A stretch of DNA of 64,000 nt from Cepaea nemoralis (taxonomy: Eukaryota; Mollusca; Gastropoda; Stylommatophora; Helicidae). The stretch covers positions 62,001 through 126,000 of the forward strand of contig JACEFZ010003502.1 in the NCBI GenBank assembly GCA_014155875.1. Reading direction: 5' to 3'. The notes under the pieces were generated by a model, which was not told the DNA's origin, did no database searches, and saw nothing but the letters and a program-made list of their open reading frames with translations. The translations under genes were made by a program, and so were the position numbers. Of the stretch, positions 41,249 to 52,289 are shown in pieces (the stretch's first letter is position 1; every line of letters starts with the position of its first letter).

Positions 41249-44200
41249 TTGACCAATGTTCTAAGAGAGATGGATAGCATGAAAATGAATATACTAGGCG
41301 TTAGTGAGATGAGATGGAAGGGATCGGGCAAAATTATAGCTGACAATCACACAATAATTTATTCTGGAGGGGATACACATGAAAAAGGTGTAGGAATAAT
41401 ATTAGACGAAAAAACAGCCAAGTCAATTAATGGATACTGGTGTATTTCAGATAGAGTTATTATGGTAAAAATCAAAGGCAAACCAATAGACATAAATATT
41501 ATACAAGTATATGCACCAAAAGCAAGCAGTAGTGATGAAGAAATACAACACTTTTACGATGAAATAGAAATGGCGATGGCTCAAATTGGATCACAAGAAA
41601 TAAAGATAATAATTGGTGATTTTAATGCAAAAGTAGGAAAGGGAAAAATGGAGGATGTAGTGGGGAATTATGGTTTAGGTACAAGAAATGAAAGAGGGGA
41701 AAAGCTAATAGAATGGGCAAATATCAATGATATGATAATTGGAAACATATGGTTTAAACACCATAAAAGACGACTGTACACATGGATAAGCCCTGATAAG
41801 ACAATACGCAACCAAATTGACTACATACTCAGACGACATCTGGGAACGGCGATTCTCGTTCGCGACAGCATGGTGGCGTCAGAGCTAGACATGTCCAGTT
41901 GGGACAGTGACGATATACAAATACAGGCGTTGAGAGTTCATTCCAGTATACCATTCGTGTTGGTTAATGTTTATGCCTGCAATGCGAGTATGGACGCCCA
42001 GAAGTGGCAGTGCTTAAGTGGCATATTAGGCCAAGAGAGAAATGTTATTTTCTGTGGTGACTTCAACGCTAAGGGCAGAGCATGGGGAAACACTTCCTCC
42101 AATACACAAGGGGAGGAGCTCGAGACTGCACTGGAAACCATCGACCTGGTTTGTATTAACAGTGGCTGTGTCACCAGGACAGCAAGCCGTCCGGGCGATG
42201 AGGACAGTGCTATTGATCTGGCGCTAGTTTCACCTTCACTCACTACAGTGTGTAGATGGGGTGTCCTAGGACACCATGGCAGCGACCACCACCCGTGCAG
42301 CATATTGGTGGAGAAAGGCAGAACCAGGCAGCACAAGCTAAAGGTAAAGACGTTCCAGTATGACAGTACAGGGCAAGATGTGGTGAGTAAAATAAGACGT
42401 GACAAGCGCAGAACGTTTCAGGGCAGGAAAAAAAGCTGGGAGCAGCCACCGTGGTGGAGTTTCGAGGTGGAGAAGGCGTGGGTGGATAAGCGTAGTGCTG
42501 TAAGGAGATGGCAAAATGTCAAGAAGAACAGAGCTGGTCATCCTAGTCCCTGCTTGCACTTAGAAAGAGAGATGCACACAAAAGTAAGCTATTTCAAACA
42601 ACTGGTCAAGGTGGTTAAAAGCGAAAAATGGGCAGAGGTGTGTCAAAGAGTAAGCACAGACAAGTCACTGAAATTGTTCTGGCGACTACATAAAAGCATG
42701 AGTGGTGTAGTCAAGAATAAGAGCATTTCAGACTTCCAAGGTGCTGACCTCACCTGGCAGAGGACTGATGAGGACAAGGGCAAAGCCCTCTTTGAACGCT
42801 ACCTTGAGCAGGGCAACCAGACAGACATGGGAGGCCGAAATCTGGCCAAGGAGGTCACCTCAGACAGATGCAAGGCCCAGAACACTTCGGAGGAAGACAC
42901 AGTGACAGTGAAAGAAATCAAGGCTGTGCTTCGACGATCAAAAAACAGTGCTCCAGGTCCTGATGGCATAAGATACGACGACATAAATAGGTGTACCGAC
43001 AATGAGCTAGAGAAACTAGCAGACATGTACAACAACAGTATAGGGAGTGCTAGCATCAAGGAGGAATGGTTACACAGCTATCTGATTCCCTTGCCGAAGC
43101 CTGACAAAGACCACAAAAAAATTCAGGGATATCGAATTATAACCATGCAGAATACAATAGGCAAGCTGCTGGAGAAGGTAATTGCCAGGAAAATATCAAG
43201 CCAACTAGAGAGGCAAGGTGTTTTCCCACCTACCCTGGGTGGGTACCGTCCAAAAAGAGAAACCTGGACCAATGCAGCAGTCTTTGCCCAGGATGTCTAT
43301 GAAGGTTTCCACGCAGGCACTGAAACCGTTGCTGCAGCGATTGATCTTGAGGACGCATACAACAGAGTACCACTGGATTTTTTAATGTTTCAGCTTCTTG
43401 AACTAAACGTAAGTCCATTCCTCCTTAGTTGGATCGCTGCAGCCCTCTACCAACGGAAAGTAGTTTTTAGATGTGGCAGTTGGACTTCGGAACCAACAAC
43501 AATATATCCTGGCCTACCACAGGGATCGCCATTATCTCCGGTACTGTTCAACGCCTATACAGTGAGAATCACCAGTGAGCAGATCACTGGACCTGGCAGG
43601 ACATTGTCGTATGCCGATGATGTTTTAGTGTATCGTCAGGGTAAGGATAGAGAGGAGGTAGCTGTGGAACTACAAACCGAACTCAATCGCATAAGTACTT
43701 GGTGTGATGAAGCTGGGGCAATGGTCAACCCAACAAAGGCAACAGTGACTTGGTTCTCGTTGAATAATCATATTGTCAACAATCCAACACCAACTGTAAT
43801 GCTGTGTTCAGAGACGGTGGAAAGAACGCAGGCAATGAATTACCTGGGGATACGGTTTGATCGAAGCCTTGCTTATAATGTGCACATAGACCAGGTGATA
43901 ACAAAGGCCAAGCGGGGTTTGGCAGCGATGCGGGTGATGGCGGCAGCAAACTGTGAGCAGCGCCATCTATGTCTTCTGTACGAGGGGCTGGTCATGTCTG
44001 TTTTGGAGTATGCAATGGCAATCCTGACTCTCAGCCATAAGCAGATAGAAAGGATGGAAAGGATACAGAATGAAGCAATGCGCATTATTCTTGGATGTAC
44101 AAGAGATACAGCATGCAGGGCGATGCGCTACCTTCTTGATTTTCCAACCATTGAAGAGAGAATACAAGTTTGCAGGGCACGCGCCTACCTCAGAATTAAC

Positions 44201-45133
44201 GCAAACACACAACATCCACTGCATAGTGAAATTAGGAAGGTGAAGCTCAGCAGGTTAAAAAGAGGACGGTCGTGGATGGGTCAAGCCGAAGACATTCTTC
44301 AACAGGTGTGTTCACTTGAGGACTTAGAACCTGGCGAGGAGTGGGTGCAAGTGCCAACAGACTTCTGCACATCCTTTTCAGTGTGCATCCAACTAGATAG
44401 AAAATGCAGACAAGAAAATCCGGCTGCTGTTGAGGCTGAAGTACAAGCGTTGATTTTCGAGAATTCGCTAGACGGTGACGCGGTCATCTACACAGATGGG
44501 TCGGTCGTCCGACATGTGAGAAGCTCATGGGCCTTTACAGCTCGGGCCGGAGGGAGAATTGTGAAGGAGGACTCTGGTGCTTTCACTGAAACCACAAGTA
44601 GCCTGACCATGGAAGTCATGGCAGTAAGTAAAGCAATAACATGGCTCGAGACACAGACATTCACTAGGGCTTGTTTCCTTAGCGACTCAATGAACATGAT
44701 CAAGAGGATAGAGGAGGGGTCGATCCGAAGAGAGTGGTTGCTGCCTCTGAAGCGGTCTCGGCTGGCAAAGATTAGTTTCATCTTCGTGCCAGGTCATGCG
44801 GGAGTACAAGGAAATGAGCGGGCTGACAAGCTCGCAGGTGAGACTACTGTGGAGGGCGGACGCGCCATGGACCAGGCTGACATTCTGAATGCTCTACGAG
44901 AAGTGAGACTTTTGCGAGAACCAAGTGATGACTGTGAATCTACAACAATGGCCAGACTGCGGGAGCAGCAAATTAAAAGAGGGGTGGCCAAACAAGAACA
45001 CTACGCAGGAAGCCAAAGAAGATTGATAAACCAACACAGAACTGGCGTCGTTAGCCGCTACACGCTGCGGGATTTGCTGAGGAGGGGATCCGAGCACTTA
45101 TGGACTGAATGGTTCGATGTGCAACGAGGATGA
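41249..45133 (+). CDS. Fused ORF: LINE-A endonuclease joined in frame to LINE-B endonuclease, RT and RNase H
   Basis: 1294 codons without a stop. Residues 1 to about 193 are LINE-A endonuclease (MNILGVSEMRWKGSG, IIIGDFNAKVGKG, NQIDYIL). From about 195 the protein is LINE-B: the second half of another endonuclease (NVIFCGDFNAKG, SAIDLALVSPSL, HHGSDHHPCSILV), RT (SAPGPDGI about 566, LPQGSPLSPVLFN about 756, SYADDVLVY about 787) and RNase H (IYTDGSV about 1080, SSLTMEVMAVSKAI, PGHAGVQGNERADKLAG about 1182). Two truncated endonuclease halves therefore sit end to end. The frame is a by-product of a nested insertion that by chance kept phase. RT and RNase H catalytic motifs all look intact, so the protein could be active if expressed, but no promoter or natural start is evident; an in-frame stop lies 11 codons upstream. 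Confidence 0.85.
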   Translation: MTNVLREMDSMKMNILGVSEMRWKGSGKIIADNHTIIYSGGDTHEKGVGIILDEKTAKSINGYWCISDRVIMVKIKGKPIDINIIQVYAPKASSSDEEIQHFYDEIEMAMAQIGSQEIKIIIGDFNAKVGKGKMEDVVGNYGLGTRNERGEKLIEWANINDMIIGNIWFKHHKRRLYTWISPDKTIRNQIDYILRRHLGTAILVRDSMVASELDMSSWDSDDIQIQALRVHSSIPFVLVNVYACNASMDAQKWQCLSGILGQERNVIFCGDFNAKGRAWGNTSSNTQGEELETALETIDLVCINSGCVTRTASRPGDEDSAIDLALVSPSLTTVCRWGVLGHHGSDHHPCSILVEKGRTRQHKLKVKTFQYDSTGQDVVSKIRRDKRRTFQGRKKSWEQPPWWSFEVEKAWVDKRSAVRRWQNVKKNRAGHPSPCLHLEREMHTKVSYFKQLVKVVKSEKWAEVCQRVSTDKSLKLFWRLHKSMSGVVKNKSISDFQGADLTWQRTDEDKGKALFERYLEQGNQTDMGGRNLAKEVTSDRCKAQNTSEEDTVTVKEIKAVLRRSKNSAPGPDGIRYDDINRCTDNELEKLADMYNNSIGSASIKEEWLHSYLIPLPKPDKDHKKIQGYRIITMQNTIGKLLEKVIARKISSQLERQGVFPPTLGGYRPKRETWTNAAVFAQDVYEGFHAGTETVAAAIDLEDAYNRVPLDFLMFQLLELNVSPFLLSWIAAALYQRKVVFRCGSWTSEPTTIYPGLPQGSPLSPVLFNAYTVRITSEQITGPGRTLSYADDVLVYRQGKDREEVAVELQTELNRISTWCDEAGAMVNPTKATVTWFSLNNHIVNNPTPTVMLCSETVERTQAMNYLGIRFDRSLAYNVHIDQVITKAKRGLAAMRVMAAANCEQRHLCLLYEGLVMSVLEYAMAILTLSHKQIERMERIQNEAMRIILGCTRDTACRAMRYLLDFPTIEERIQVCRARAYLRINANTQHPLHSEIRKVKLSRLKRGRSWMGQAEDILQQVCSLEDLEPGEEWVQVPTDFCTSFSVCIQLDRKCRQENPAAVEAEVQALIFENSLDGDAVIYTDGSVVRHVRSSWAFTARAGGRIVKEDSGAFTETTSSLTMEVMAVSKAITWLETQTFTRACFLSDSMNMIKRIEEGSIRREWLLPLKRSRLAKISFIFVPGHAGVQGNERADKLAGETTVEGGRAMDQADILNALREVRLLREPSDDCESTTMARLREQQIKRGVAKQEHYAGSQRRLINQHRTGVVSRYTLRDLLRRGSEHLWTEWFDVQRG

Positions 45134-45165
45134 TCTGTCGACTAACTAACTAACTAACTAACTAA
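41830..45165 (+). mobile_element. LINE family B copy 1 (I-type, with RNase H), 5'-truncated, nested in LINE-A
   Basis: Begins within its endonuclease at about 41830 and ends after the stop (45131-45133) with a (TAAC)n tail at 45142-45165. LINE-A resumes at AAAAGATTTAGAAATGC. RNase H after RT and a short tandem-repeat tail fit I-superfamily LINEs. Truncation of the 5' end is normal for target-primed reverse transcription. I could not identify a target duplication with confidence. Confidence 0.82.
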
Positions 45166-45240
45166 TAAAAGATTTAGAAATGCTTTAATTAATGTAAAGA
45201 CAATGCCTGGTGCTGACTGTAATAGTGATCATGTACCACT

Positions 45241-45702
45241 ATGTGGACAAATAAAAGTAAGATTAAAGAGAGGGAAAAAATGGTTAAGAACATGAGACTT
45301 AATAAAGAGGTTCTGAAAATAGATAAAGAAATGCAAGAACAATACAGAGTGACTGTGAAAAATAGGTACAATGCAATAACTAAAATACAGAGTATAGATG
45401 AACAATGGGAAATGTTAAGGGGCTCCATTCATCAAACTAGCAAAGAAGTATTACCGGAGAGAGGCAAAATAGCTAAGAATAAATGGATGAATGAAGATAT
45501 CTTAAAACTGATGGACAAAAGAAAACAGTGTAAAAATGACAAACAAGAATACGCTAAGATAAATAAAGAAATAAAAGATAAATGTGGGAAGGCTAAAGAA
45601 AATTGGTTAAACGAGCAATGCAAAAAAATTGAATTAAATTCCATTAAAGATACAAAAAATATGCACAGACAAATCAGTGAGCTTACAGGGAAAAAAAAAT
45701 AA
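45241..45702 (+). pseudogene. LINE-A linker between endonuclease and RT
   Basis: 153 codons of Lys/Glu-rich, largely helical sequence (KNRYNAITKIQSIDEQWEML, then EVLPERGKIAKNKWMNEDIL) typical of the LINE region between endonuclease and RT. Just before it (45166-45260) the closing endonuclease motif ADCNSDHVPLCGQIK is in another frame. The frame ends at an A9 run at 45692-45700, where a frameshift separates it from RT. Confidence 0.72.
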
Positions 45703-45719
45703 GAATAAATACAGGGTGT

Positions 45720-46679
45720 TTGAAATCAAAAACAGGAAAGATAATATTAGAGGAAGCTGCTATAATGAAGAGGTGGAATGAGTATATAAGAGAATTATAT
45801 GAAGGAGAAAGGGCAGAATTAACAGAAGATAGTCACTTAGAAGGTCCACCTATTCTGAAAGAAGTCGCTGACGCTATGAAACGTATGAAGAAAGGAAAAA
45901 CAGCTGGGCCAGATGAAATCACAATAGAAGAATTAGAAGTATTGGGAGAATTTGGAGTAGATATATTAACCAAAATGTTGAATATTTACAGCAGTGGATA
46001 TTTACCCAGTGATATGCTGAAATATGTATTTATAGCTATACCAAAAAGATCAGGAGCAATTGATTGTGAAGATTTTCGTACAATTAACCTTATAAACCAA
46101 ATCACTAAGCTTCTACTCAGAATCATAATGAGAAGAACCAAAAAAAAAAAAAAAATGGAAATTAGTGAAGAACAGTATGAATTTGTGGAAGGAAAGGGCA
46201 CAAACAATGCAATTTATACATTGCGGACACTAATAGAAAGGTCAATAGAGAAACAGAGAGACATATATTTGTGCTTCATAGATTATACTAAGGCATTTGA
46301 TAAAGTAAAACATGATGAACTGATTAAAATGTTGGAAGATATCAACACTGATGAAAAAGATTTAAGAATAATAAAGAATATTTACTGGAACCAAGTAGCA
46401 GCAATTAAAATGGGAAATAAAGAGGGTAGTTACGAACAGATAAAGCTAGGAGTACGACAAGGGTGTGTCTTGTCACCAGATCTTTTCTCCCTGTATAGCG
46501 AAGTAATAATGAGAGAGATCAAAGAGATGCCAGGAATACTAGTTGGAGGTTATAATATAAATAATATACGCTATGCAGATGACACAGTATTGGTGGCGGA
46601 TAATTCAACAGACCTACAACAATTATTAGACGTTGTAGTAACAGAGAGTGCAAGGAAAGGAATATCAAGAAAACAGTAA
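45720..46679 (+). pseudogene. LINE-A reverse transcriptase domain
   Basis: 319 codons. RT motifs in order: GKTAGPDEITIEEL, EDFRTINLINQITKL, YLCFIDYTKAFDKV (first catalytic Asp), VRQGCVLSPDLFSLY, and NIRYADDTVLVADN (second and third catalytic Asp). An A14-type run at about 46140-46154 adds a Lys cluster without breaking the frame. The frame shifts just after ESARKG and passes into 46682-47335. In the intact element it copies element RNA at the nicked chromosomal target. Confidence 0.85.
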
Positions 46680-46681
46680 CA

Positions 46682-47335
46682 ATGGTAATATCAAAGAAAA
46701 TGGTGACACCAAAATGTGACATAGAAATTGAAGGGAAAATCCTTAACCAAGTTGATAATTTTAGATACCTAGGAGCATTTATAACATCAGATGGAAGATG
46801 TACAACAGAGATTAGGAGCAGAATAGGGCAGGCAAAAGCCGCATTTCAGAAAATGAAGAGTATCTTATGCAATAAGTCACTATCACTGAATGTAAGAAAG
46901 AGAGTGCTGAATTGCTATGTAGAACCAGTTTTGCTGTATGGCAGTGAATCTTGGAATGTAAATGAACAAATTAAGAAGAAATTAGAAGCAACAGAGATGT
47001 GGTTCCTGAGACGAATGTTGCGAATTCCTTGGACTGCCAGAGTAACTAACGACGACTGCCTGAAACAGGCTAACGAAACTAGAACATTATATACAACAAT
47101 AAGACAGAGACAAACAACTTTCCTCGGTCATGTGATGAGAAGAGAGGCATTGGAGAACATCGTAACAACTGGAAAGATCGAGGGGAAGAGAGGCAGAGGT
47201 AGACCAAGAGAAGTGATGCTGGATGGATTGAGACGGTGGCATGGAGGAATATCAGCAGCAGAGTTGATCCAGAAAACCAAAGATCGAGATCTATGGAGAG
47301 CCATGAACGCCTACGCCAGCCGGCACGGCACTTGA
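46682..47335 (+). pseudogene. LINE-A RT C-terminal region
   Basis: 217 codons: NQVDNFRYLGAFITSDGRCT, LNCYVEPVLLYGSESW, MWFLRRMLRIPWTARVTN, FLGHVMRREALENIVTTGKI, GRGRPREVMLDGLRRWHGG. It lies downstream of RT by one frameshift. This region is shared in plan with LINE-C and LINE-E C-termini. Confidence 0.8.
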
Positions 47336-47348
47336 TGATGATGATGAT

Positions 47349-47672
47349 GTTTTTCATCTTGCTAAAGGCTATCTTTGCCATGGCGATTCTTGTTCAAGCG
47401 TCGAGTTTCTCAGTTCTATATTGTAGTTCATAATGTTTAATATTTTGTTCATTAAACATTAAAAAAAAAAAAAAAAACTGCCGGCGGAACCCCAGTCTCC
47501 ACCGTGGAAGGCGGAAACACTTTCCAATACACCACTGAAGAATCAATAACATTGCCACAAACATTAATAATGTAGTCAAACCTACGTCACGTGACCGCGA
47601 ATAATCACGTGACCAGCCGTTTGGGAATAATGCGAGATTTTATTACCAAACGTTTGGTAATAATCACTTCGT
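47349..47672. repeat. LINE-E remnant, SINE 3 remnant and ACCAAACGTTTGGT array
   Basis: 47349-47460 matches 28921-29035 (inverted LINE-E end, then AATATTTTGTTCATTAAACA). 47461-47476 is an A run, 47478-47530 an eroded SINE 3 head, and 47583-47672 one ACCAAACGTTTGGT palindromic unit with two CACGTGACC motifs. The same three-part arrangement occurs at 28921-29660, so it is itself a mobile or duplicated unit. Confidence 0.6.
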
Positions 47673-48692
47673 TTTTATTTCGTGACTTGGCTTTTTTCTT
47701 TATCACGGTGATTTGGCATCCCTGATACTTGCTTTAAAAAAGTCCACAATAATTCAAATCAAACACACCCTGTTTCGCTGTGCACTTGACTTGACATTCC
47801 AAATGTCAATTATTAATTTTGTTTTTAAATTGTATCATTTGGTTTCAAAATAACAAATCTGGCAACCAGGTAACAAATCAAATCAGACCACATGGCATCT
47901 TCACAACGAAAGTCGTCTTTGTAGTTAGTCATCGGATCTTCAACATTGCTTCAGCGTCAGCGCTCCCCAGGGAGTCCCTGTCTCTCGCCAGCTCCAGATA
48001 TTTTCTACTCGCACAGTTATTGTGATTAATTCATTAATAATATATTCAGAACTTGAGGTAAGTGCTTTATTTATTTTCAGTTCAGTCACATTTCTTTCTA
48101 CAAGTGGAGGATTGGCGGTTGAATTGATTATTGAATTTAAATATTAACTAAATTATTTTGATATTTTTTAAACAAAATAAAAACAGTGACTGAGTGAGTG
48201 ACAAAATAACAAATTAAAAATAAATAACTTATACTATACGCTTGTGGTGTAAAATGTTATTATTAGAATATTATTAGAATATTTTTTAATGGGTTTCTAC
48301 TTATGAAATCATCACAGTTGGATGATACAGTGTGACAAGACGAATCCAACGCCCAGTAATAGTATCTCAACGAAGATTCAAGAGTACGTTAATTCTAAGC
48401 AGAGTTATAATTTTTTTGTGTGCCATAATTTAGAACCAGGAAGTGTAAAGAGGTCCTACGTAATGAGGGAGATTTTATCACGGCTCAATAAATTGGAAGC
48501 TGGGACATTCTGCCTTCTATTACTGTGGCTTGTTTATTTTTAAACGGACAACGTAGAGTACCATATTTCATTGCGTCCGGGGTGGCGAGGCCTAACTTGA
48601 CATCTAACTATTTTTCTATAGGATGTGCCGTGACCTAATTAACAATTTAAAATGACCGCCAGTTGTTTATTATTCATTAAAAGTACAACGCA
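47673..48692. other. Non-coding, nothing recognised
   Basis: About 1 kb with no credible gene. 48621-48680 (GTGACCTAATTAACAATTTA) is a diverged match to 52111-52160, on the other side of the LINE-B copy, hinting at an older repeat into which LINE-B inserted. Confidence 0.5.
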
Positions 48693-48718
48693 TTAATGTT
48701 TATGCCCGCAATGCGAGT

Positions 48719-49240
48719 GTGGACGCCCAGAAGTGGCAGTGCTTAAGTGGCATATTAGGCCACGAGAGAAATGTTATTTTCTGTGGTGACTTCAACGCTA
48801 AAGGCAGATCATGGGGAAACACTTCCTCCAATACACAAGGGGAGGGGCTCGAGACTGCACTGGAAACCATCGACCTGGTTTGTATCAACAGTGGCTGTGT
48901 CACCAGGACAGCAAGCCGTCCAGGCGATGAGGACAGTGCTATTGATCTGGTGCTAGTTTCACCTTCACTCACTACAGTGTGTAGATGGGGTGTCCTAGGA
49001 CACCATGGCAGCGACCACCACCCATGCAGCATATTGGTGGAGAAAGGCAGAACCAGGCAGCACAAGCTAAAGGTAAAGACGTTCCAGTATGACAGTACAG
49101 GGCAAGATGTGGTGAGTAAAATAAGACGTGACAAGCGCAGAACGTTTCAGGGCAGGAAGAAAAGGAAAAAAGCTGAGAGCAGCCACCGTGGTGGAGTTTC
49201 GAGGTGGAGAAGGCTTGGGTGGATAAGCGTAGTGCTGTAA
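48719..49240 (+). pseudogene. LINE-B copy 2 endonuclease C-terminal part
   Basis: Matches residues about 247-395 of the copy 1 frame (NVIFCGDFNAKGRSWG, SAIDLVLVSPSL, HHGSDHHPCS). It loses phase after FQGRKKR, where about 7-8 extra bases are present compared with copy 1. Confidence 0.8.
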
Positions 49241-51699
49241 GGAGATGGCAAAATGCCAAGAAGAACAGAGCTGGTCATCCTAGTCCCTGCTTGCACTTAG
49301 AAAGAGAGATGCACACAAAAGTAAGCTATTTAAAAAAACTGGTCACGGTGGTTAAAAGCGAAAAATGGGCAGAGGTGTGTCAAAGAGTAAGCACAGACAA
49401 GTCACTGAAATTGTTCTGGCGACTACATAAAAGCATGAGTGGTGTAGTCAAGAATAAGAGCATTTCTGACTTCCAAGGTGCTGACCTCATCTGGCAGAGG
49501 ACTGACGAGGACAAGGGCAAAGCCCTCTTTGAACGCTACCTTGAGCAGAGCAACCAGACAGACATGGGAGGCCGGAATCTGGCCAAGGAGGTCACCTCAG
49601 ACAGATGCAAGGCCCAGAACACTTCGGATGAAGACACAGTGACAGTGAAAGAAATCAAGGCTGTGCTTCGACGATCAAAAAACAGTGCTCCAGGTCCTGA
49701 TGGCATAAGATACGACGACATAAATAGGTGTACCGACAATGAGCTAGAGAAACTAGCAGACATGTACAACAACAGTATAGGGAGTGCTAGCATCAAGGAG
49801 GAATGGTTACACAGCTATCTGATTCCCTTGCCGAAGCCTGACAAAGACCACAAAAAAATTCAGGGATATCGAATTATAACCATGCAGAATACAATAGGCA
49901 AGCTGCTGGAGAAGGTAATTGCCAGGAAAATATCAAGCCAACTAGAGAGGCAAGGTGTTTTCCCACCTACCCTGGGTCGGTACCGTCCAAAAAGAGAAAC
50001 CTGGACCAATGCAGCAGTCTTTGCCCACGATGTCTATGAAGGTTTCCACTCAGGCACTGAAACCGTTGCTGCAGCGATTGATCTTGATGACGCATACAAC
50101 AGAGTACCACTGGATTTTTTAATGTTTCAGCTTCTTGAACTAAACGTAAGTCCATTCCTCCTTAGTTGGATCGCTGTAGCTCTCTTCCAACGGAAAGTAG
50201 TTTTTAGATGTGGCAGTTGGACTTCGGAACCAACAACAATATATCCTGGCCTACCACAGGGATCACCATTATCTCCGGTACTGTTCAACGCCTACACAGT
50301 GAGAATCACCAGTGAGCAGATCACTGGACCTGGCAGGACATTGTCATATGCCGATGATGTTTTAGTGTATCGTCAGGGTAAGGATAGAGAAGAGGTTGCT
50401 GTGGAACTACAAACCGAACTCAATCGCATAAGTACTTGGTGTGATGAAGCTGGGGCAATGGTCAACCCAACAAAGGCAACAGTGACTTGGTTCTCGTTGA
50501 ATAATCATATTGTCAACAATCCAACACCAACTGTAATGCTGTGTTCAGAGACGGTGGAAAGAACGCAGGCAATGAATTACCTGGGGATACGGTTTGATCG
50601 AAGCCTTGCTTATAATGTACACATAGACCAGGTGATAACAAAGGCCAAGCGGGGTTTGGCAGCGATGCGGGTGATGGCGGCAGCAAACTGTGAGCAGCAC
50701 CATCTATGTCTTCTGTACGAGGGGCTGGTCATGTCTGTTTTGGAGTATGCAATGGCAATCCTGACTGTCAGCCATAAGCAGATAGAAAGGATACAGAATG
50801 AAGCTATGCGCATTATTCTTGGATGTACAAGAGATACAGCATGCAGGGCGATGCGCTACCTTCTTGATTTTCCAACCATTGAAGAGAGAATGCAAGTTTG
50901 CAGGGCAAGCGCCTACCTCAGAATTAACGCAAACACACAGCATCCAATGAATAGTGAAATTAGGAAGGTGAAGGGCAGCAGGTTAAAAAGAGGACGGTCG
51001 TGGATGGGTCAAGCCGAGGACATTCTTCAACAGGTGTGTTCACTTGAGGACTTAGAACCTGGCGAGGAGTGGGTGCAAGTGCCAACAGACTTCTGCACAT
51101 CCTTTTCAGTTTGCATCCAACTAGATAGAAAATGCAGACAAGAAAATCCGGCTGCTGTGGAGGCTGAAGTACAAGCGTTGATTTTCGAGAATTCGCTAGA
51201 CGGTGACGCGGTCATCTACACAGATGGGTCGGTCGTCCGACATGTGAGAAGCTCATGGGCCTTTACAGCTCGGGCCGGAGGGAGAATTGTGAAGGAGGAC
51301 TCTGGTGCTTTCACTGAAACCACAAGTAGCCTGACCATGGAAGTCATGGCAGTAAGTAAAGCAATAACATGGCTCGAGACACAGACATTCACTAGGGCTT
51401 GTTTCCTTAGCGACTCAATGAACATGATCAAGAGGATAGAGGAGGGGTCGATCCGAAGAGAATGGTTGCTGCCTCTGGAGCGGTTTCGGCTGGCAAAGAT
51501 TAGTTTCATCTTCGTGCCAGGGCATGCGGGAGTACAAGGAAATGAGCGGGCTGACAAGCTCGCAGGTGAGGCTACTGTTGAGGGCGGACGCGCCATGGAC
51601 CAGGCTGACATTCTGAATGCTCTACGAGAAGTGAGACTTTTGCAAGAACCAAGTGATGACTGTGAATCTACAACAATGGCCAGACTGCGAGAGCAGTAA
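49204..51699 (+). pseudogene. LINE-B copy 2 RT and RNase H
   Basis: 831 codons in the original LINE-B phase, from EKAWVDKRSAVRRW onward. RT motifs (SAPGPDGI, LPQGSPLSPVLFN, SYADDVLVY) and RNase H motifs (IYTDGSV, GHAGVQGNERADKLAG) are intact. It stops early at ARLREQ because CAA became TAA; copy 1 has another 46 codons, which are still readable here to about 51861. Confidence 0.83.
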
Positions 51700-51833
51700 A
51701 TTAAAAGAGGGGTGGCCAAACAAGAACACTACGCAGGAAGCCAAAGAAGATTGATAAACCAACACAGAACTGGCGTCGTTAGCCGCTACATGCTGCGGGA
51801 TTTGCTGAGGAGGGGATCCGAGCACTTATGGAC

Positions 51834-52289
51834 TGAATGGTCCGATGTGCAACGAGGATGATCTGTCGACTAACTAACTAACTAACTAACATCGCATCAC
51901 TAACAAACCTGAAAAGATGTATACTTTATTGTGCATTTTGGTAACAGATAGAATGTTGACAGGATCAAGATGATTGACTTCATTGCACTGGGTATCCCAT
52001 ATGGCTTGGTCTCTTTCCGCAGGGCAAACTGCCGAAAGCATCAAACAACGCACGAGTCTCTCCATGTCTCGGAGATAAATGCACTCAACTTTTAAGATTT
52101 TGCGATTGGATTTGCTGTGACCTAATTAACAGTTAAAAATAGCTGCCAATTTATATTAATTAAATGTCACGTGAAATGTTCGTCGTTAGTGAAAGAACAA
52201 TTTATGAAAATGTACTCATATTGTCTTAATGTACCAACTGCATTGCAACAGCTTTCTTTTGTTGATTAAATATCATGCATACATGTAAG
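51834..52289. repeat. 456-bp direct repeat flanking the LTR element (left copy)
   Basis: Begins TGAATGGTCCGATGTGCAAC inside the LINE-B 3' end, includes its (TAAC)5 tail and about 400 bp of flank, and ends ACATGTAAG directly before the left LTR. The right copy (59684-60143) follows the right LTR and differs, as far as I can see, only by one extra TAAC unit. Confidence 0.9.

Larger units (their letters stand above)
41190..47340 (+). mobile_element. LINE family A (endonuclease, RT), interrupted by LINE-B
   Basis: Non-LTR element with its apurinic-type endonuclease at 41190-41830, an interruption by LINE-B (41830-45165), then linker, RT (45720-46679) and C-terminal region (46682-47335). It ends in a short (GAT)n/(ATG)n tail at 47334-47349. 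Lesions include a TAG stop at 41216-41218 in the GTWNVRTL motif (Trp codon lost) and frameshifts near 45270, 45700 and 46680. The RT catalytic box YADD is preserved. Similar C-terminal domains in LINE-E suggest the two families are related. Confidence 0.8.
48693..51890 (+). mobile_element. LINE family B copy 2, 5'-truncated
   Basis: Starts later in the endonuclease than copy 1 (match begins at TTAATGTTTATGCC) and ends in (TAAC)5 at 51871-51890. It is very similar to copy 1. Lesions: a small insertion near 49160 that shifts frame, and CAA to TAA at 51697-51699 near the C-terminus. The different 5' truncation point shows an independent insertion. Confidence 0.85.

Noticed and set aside
41971..42405. 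Long minus-strand frames across LINE-B (also 48700-49134 and 51216-51719)
   Set aside because: Shadows of the plus-strand RT frame with no domain of their own.
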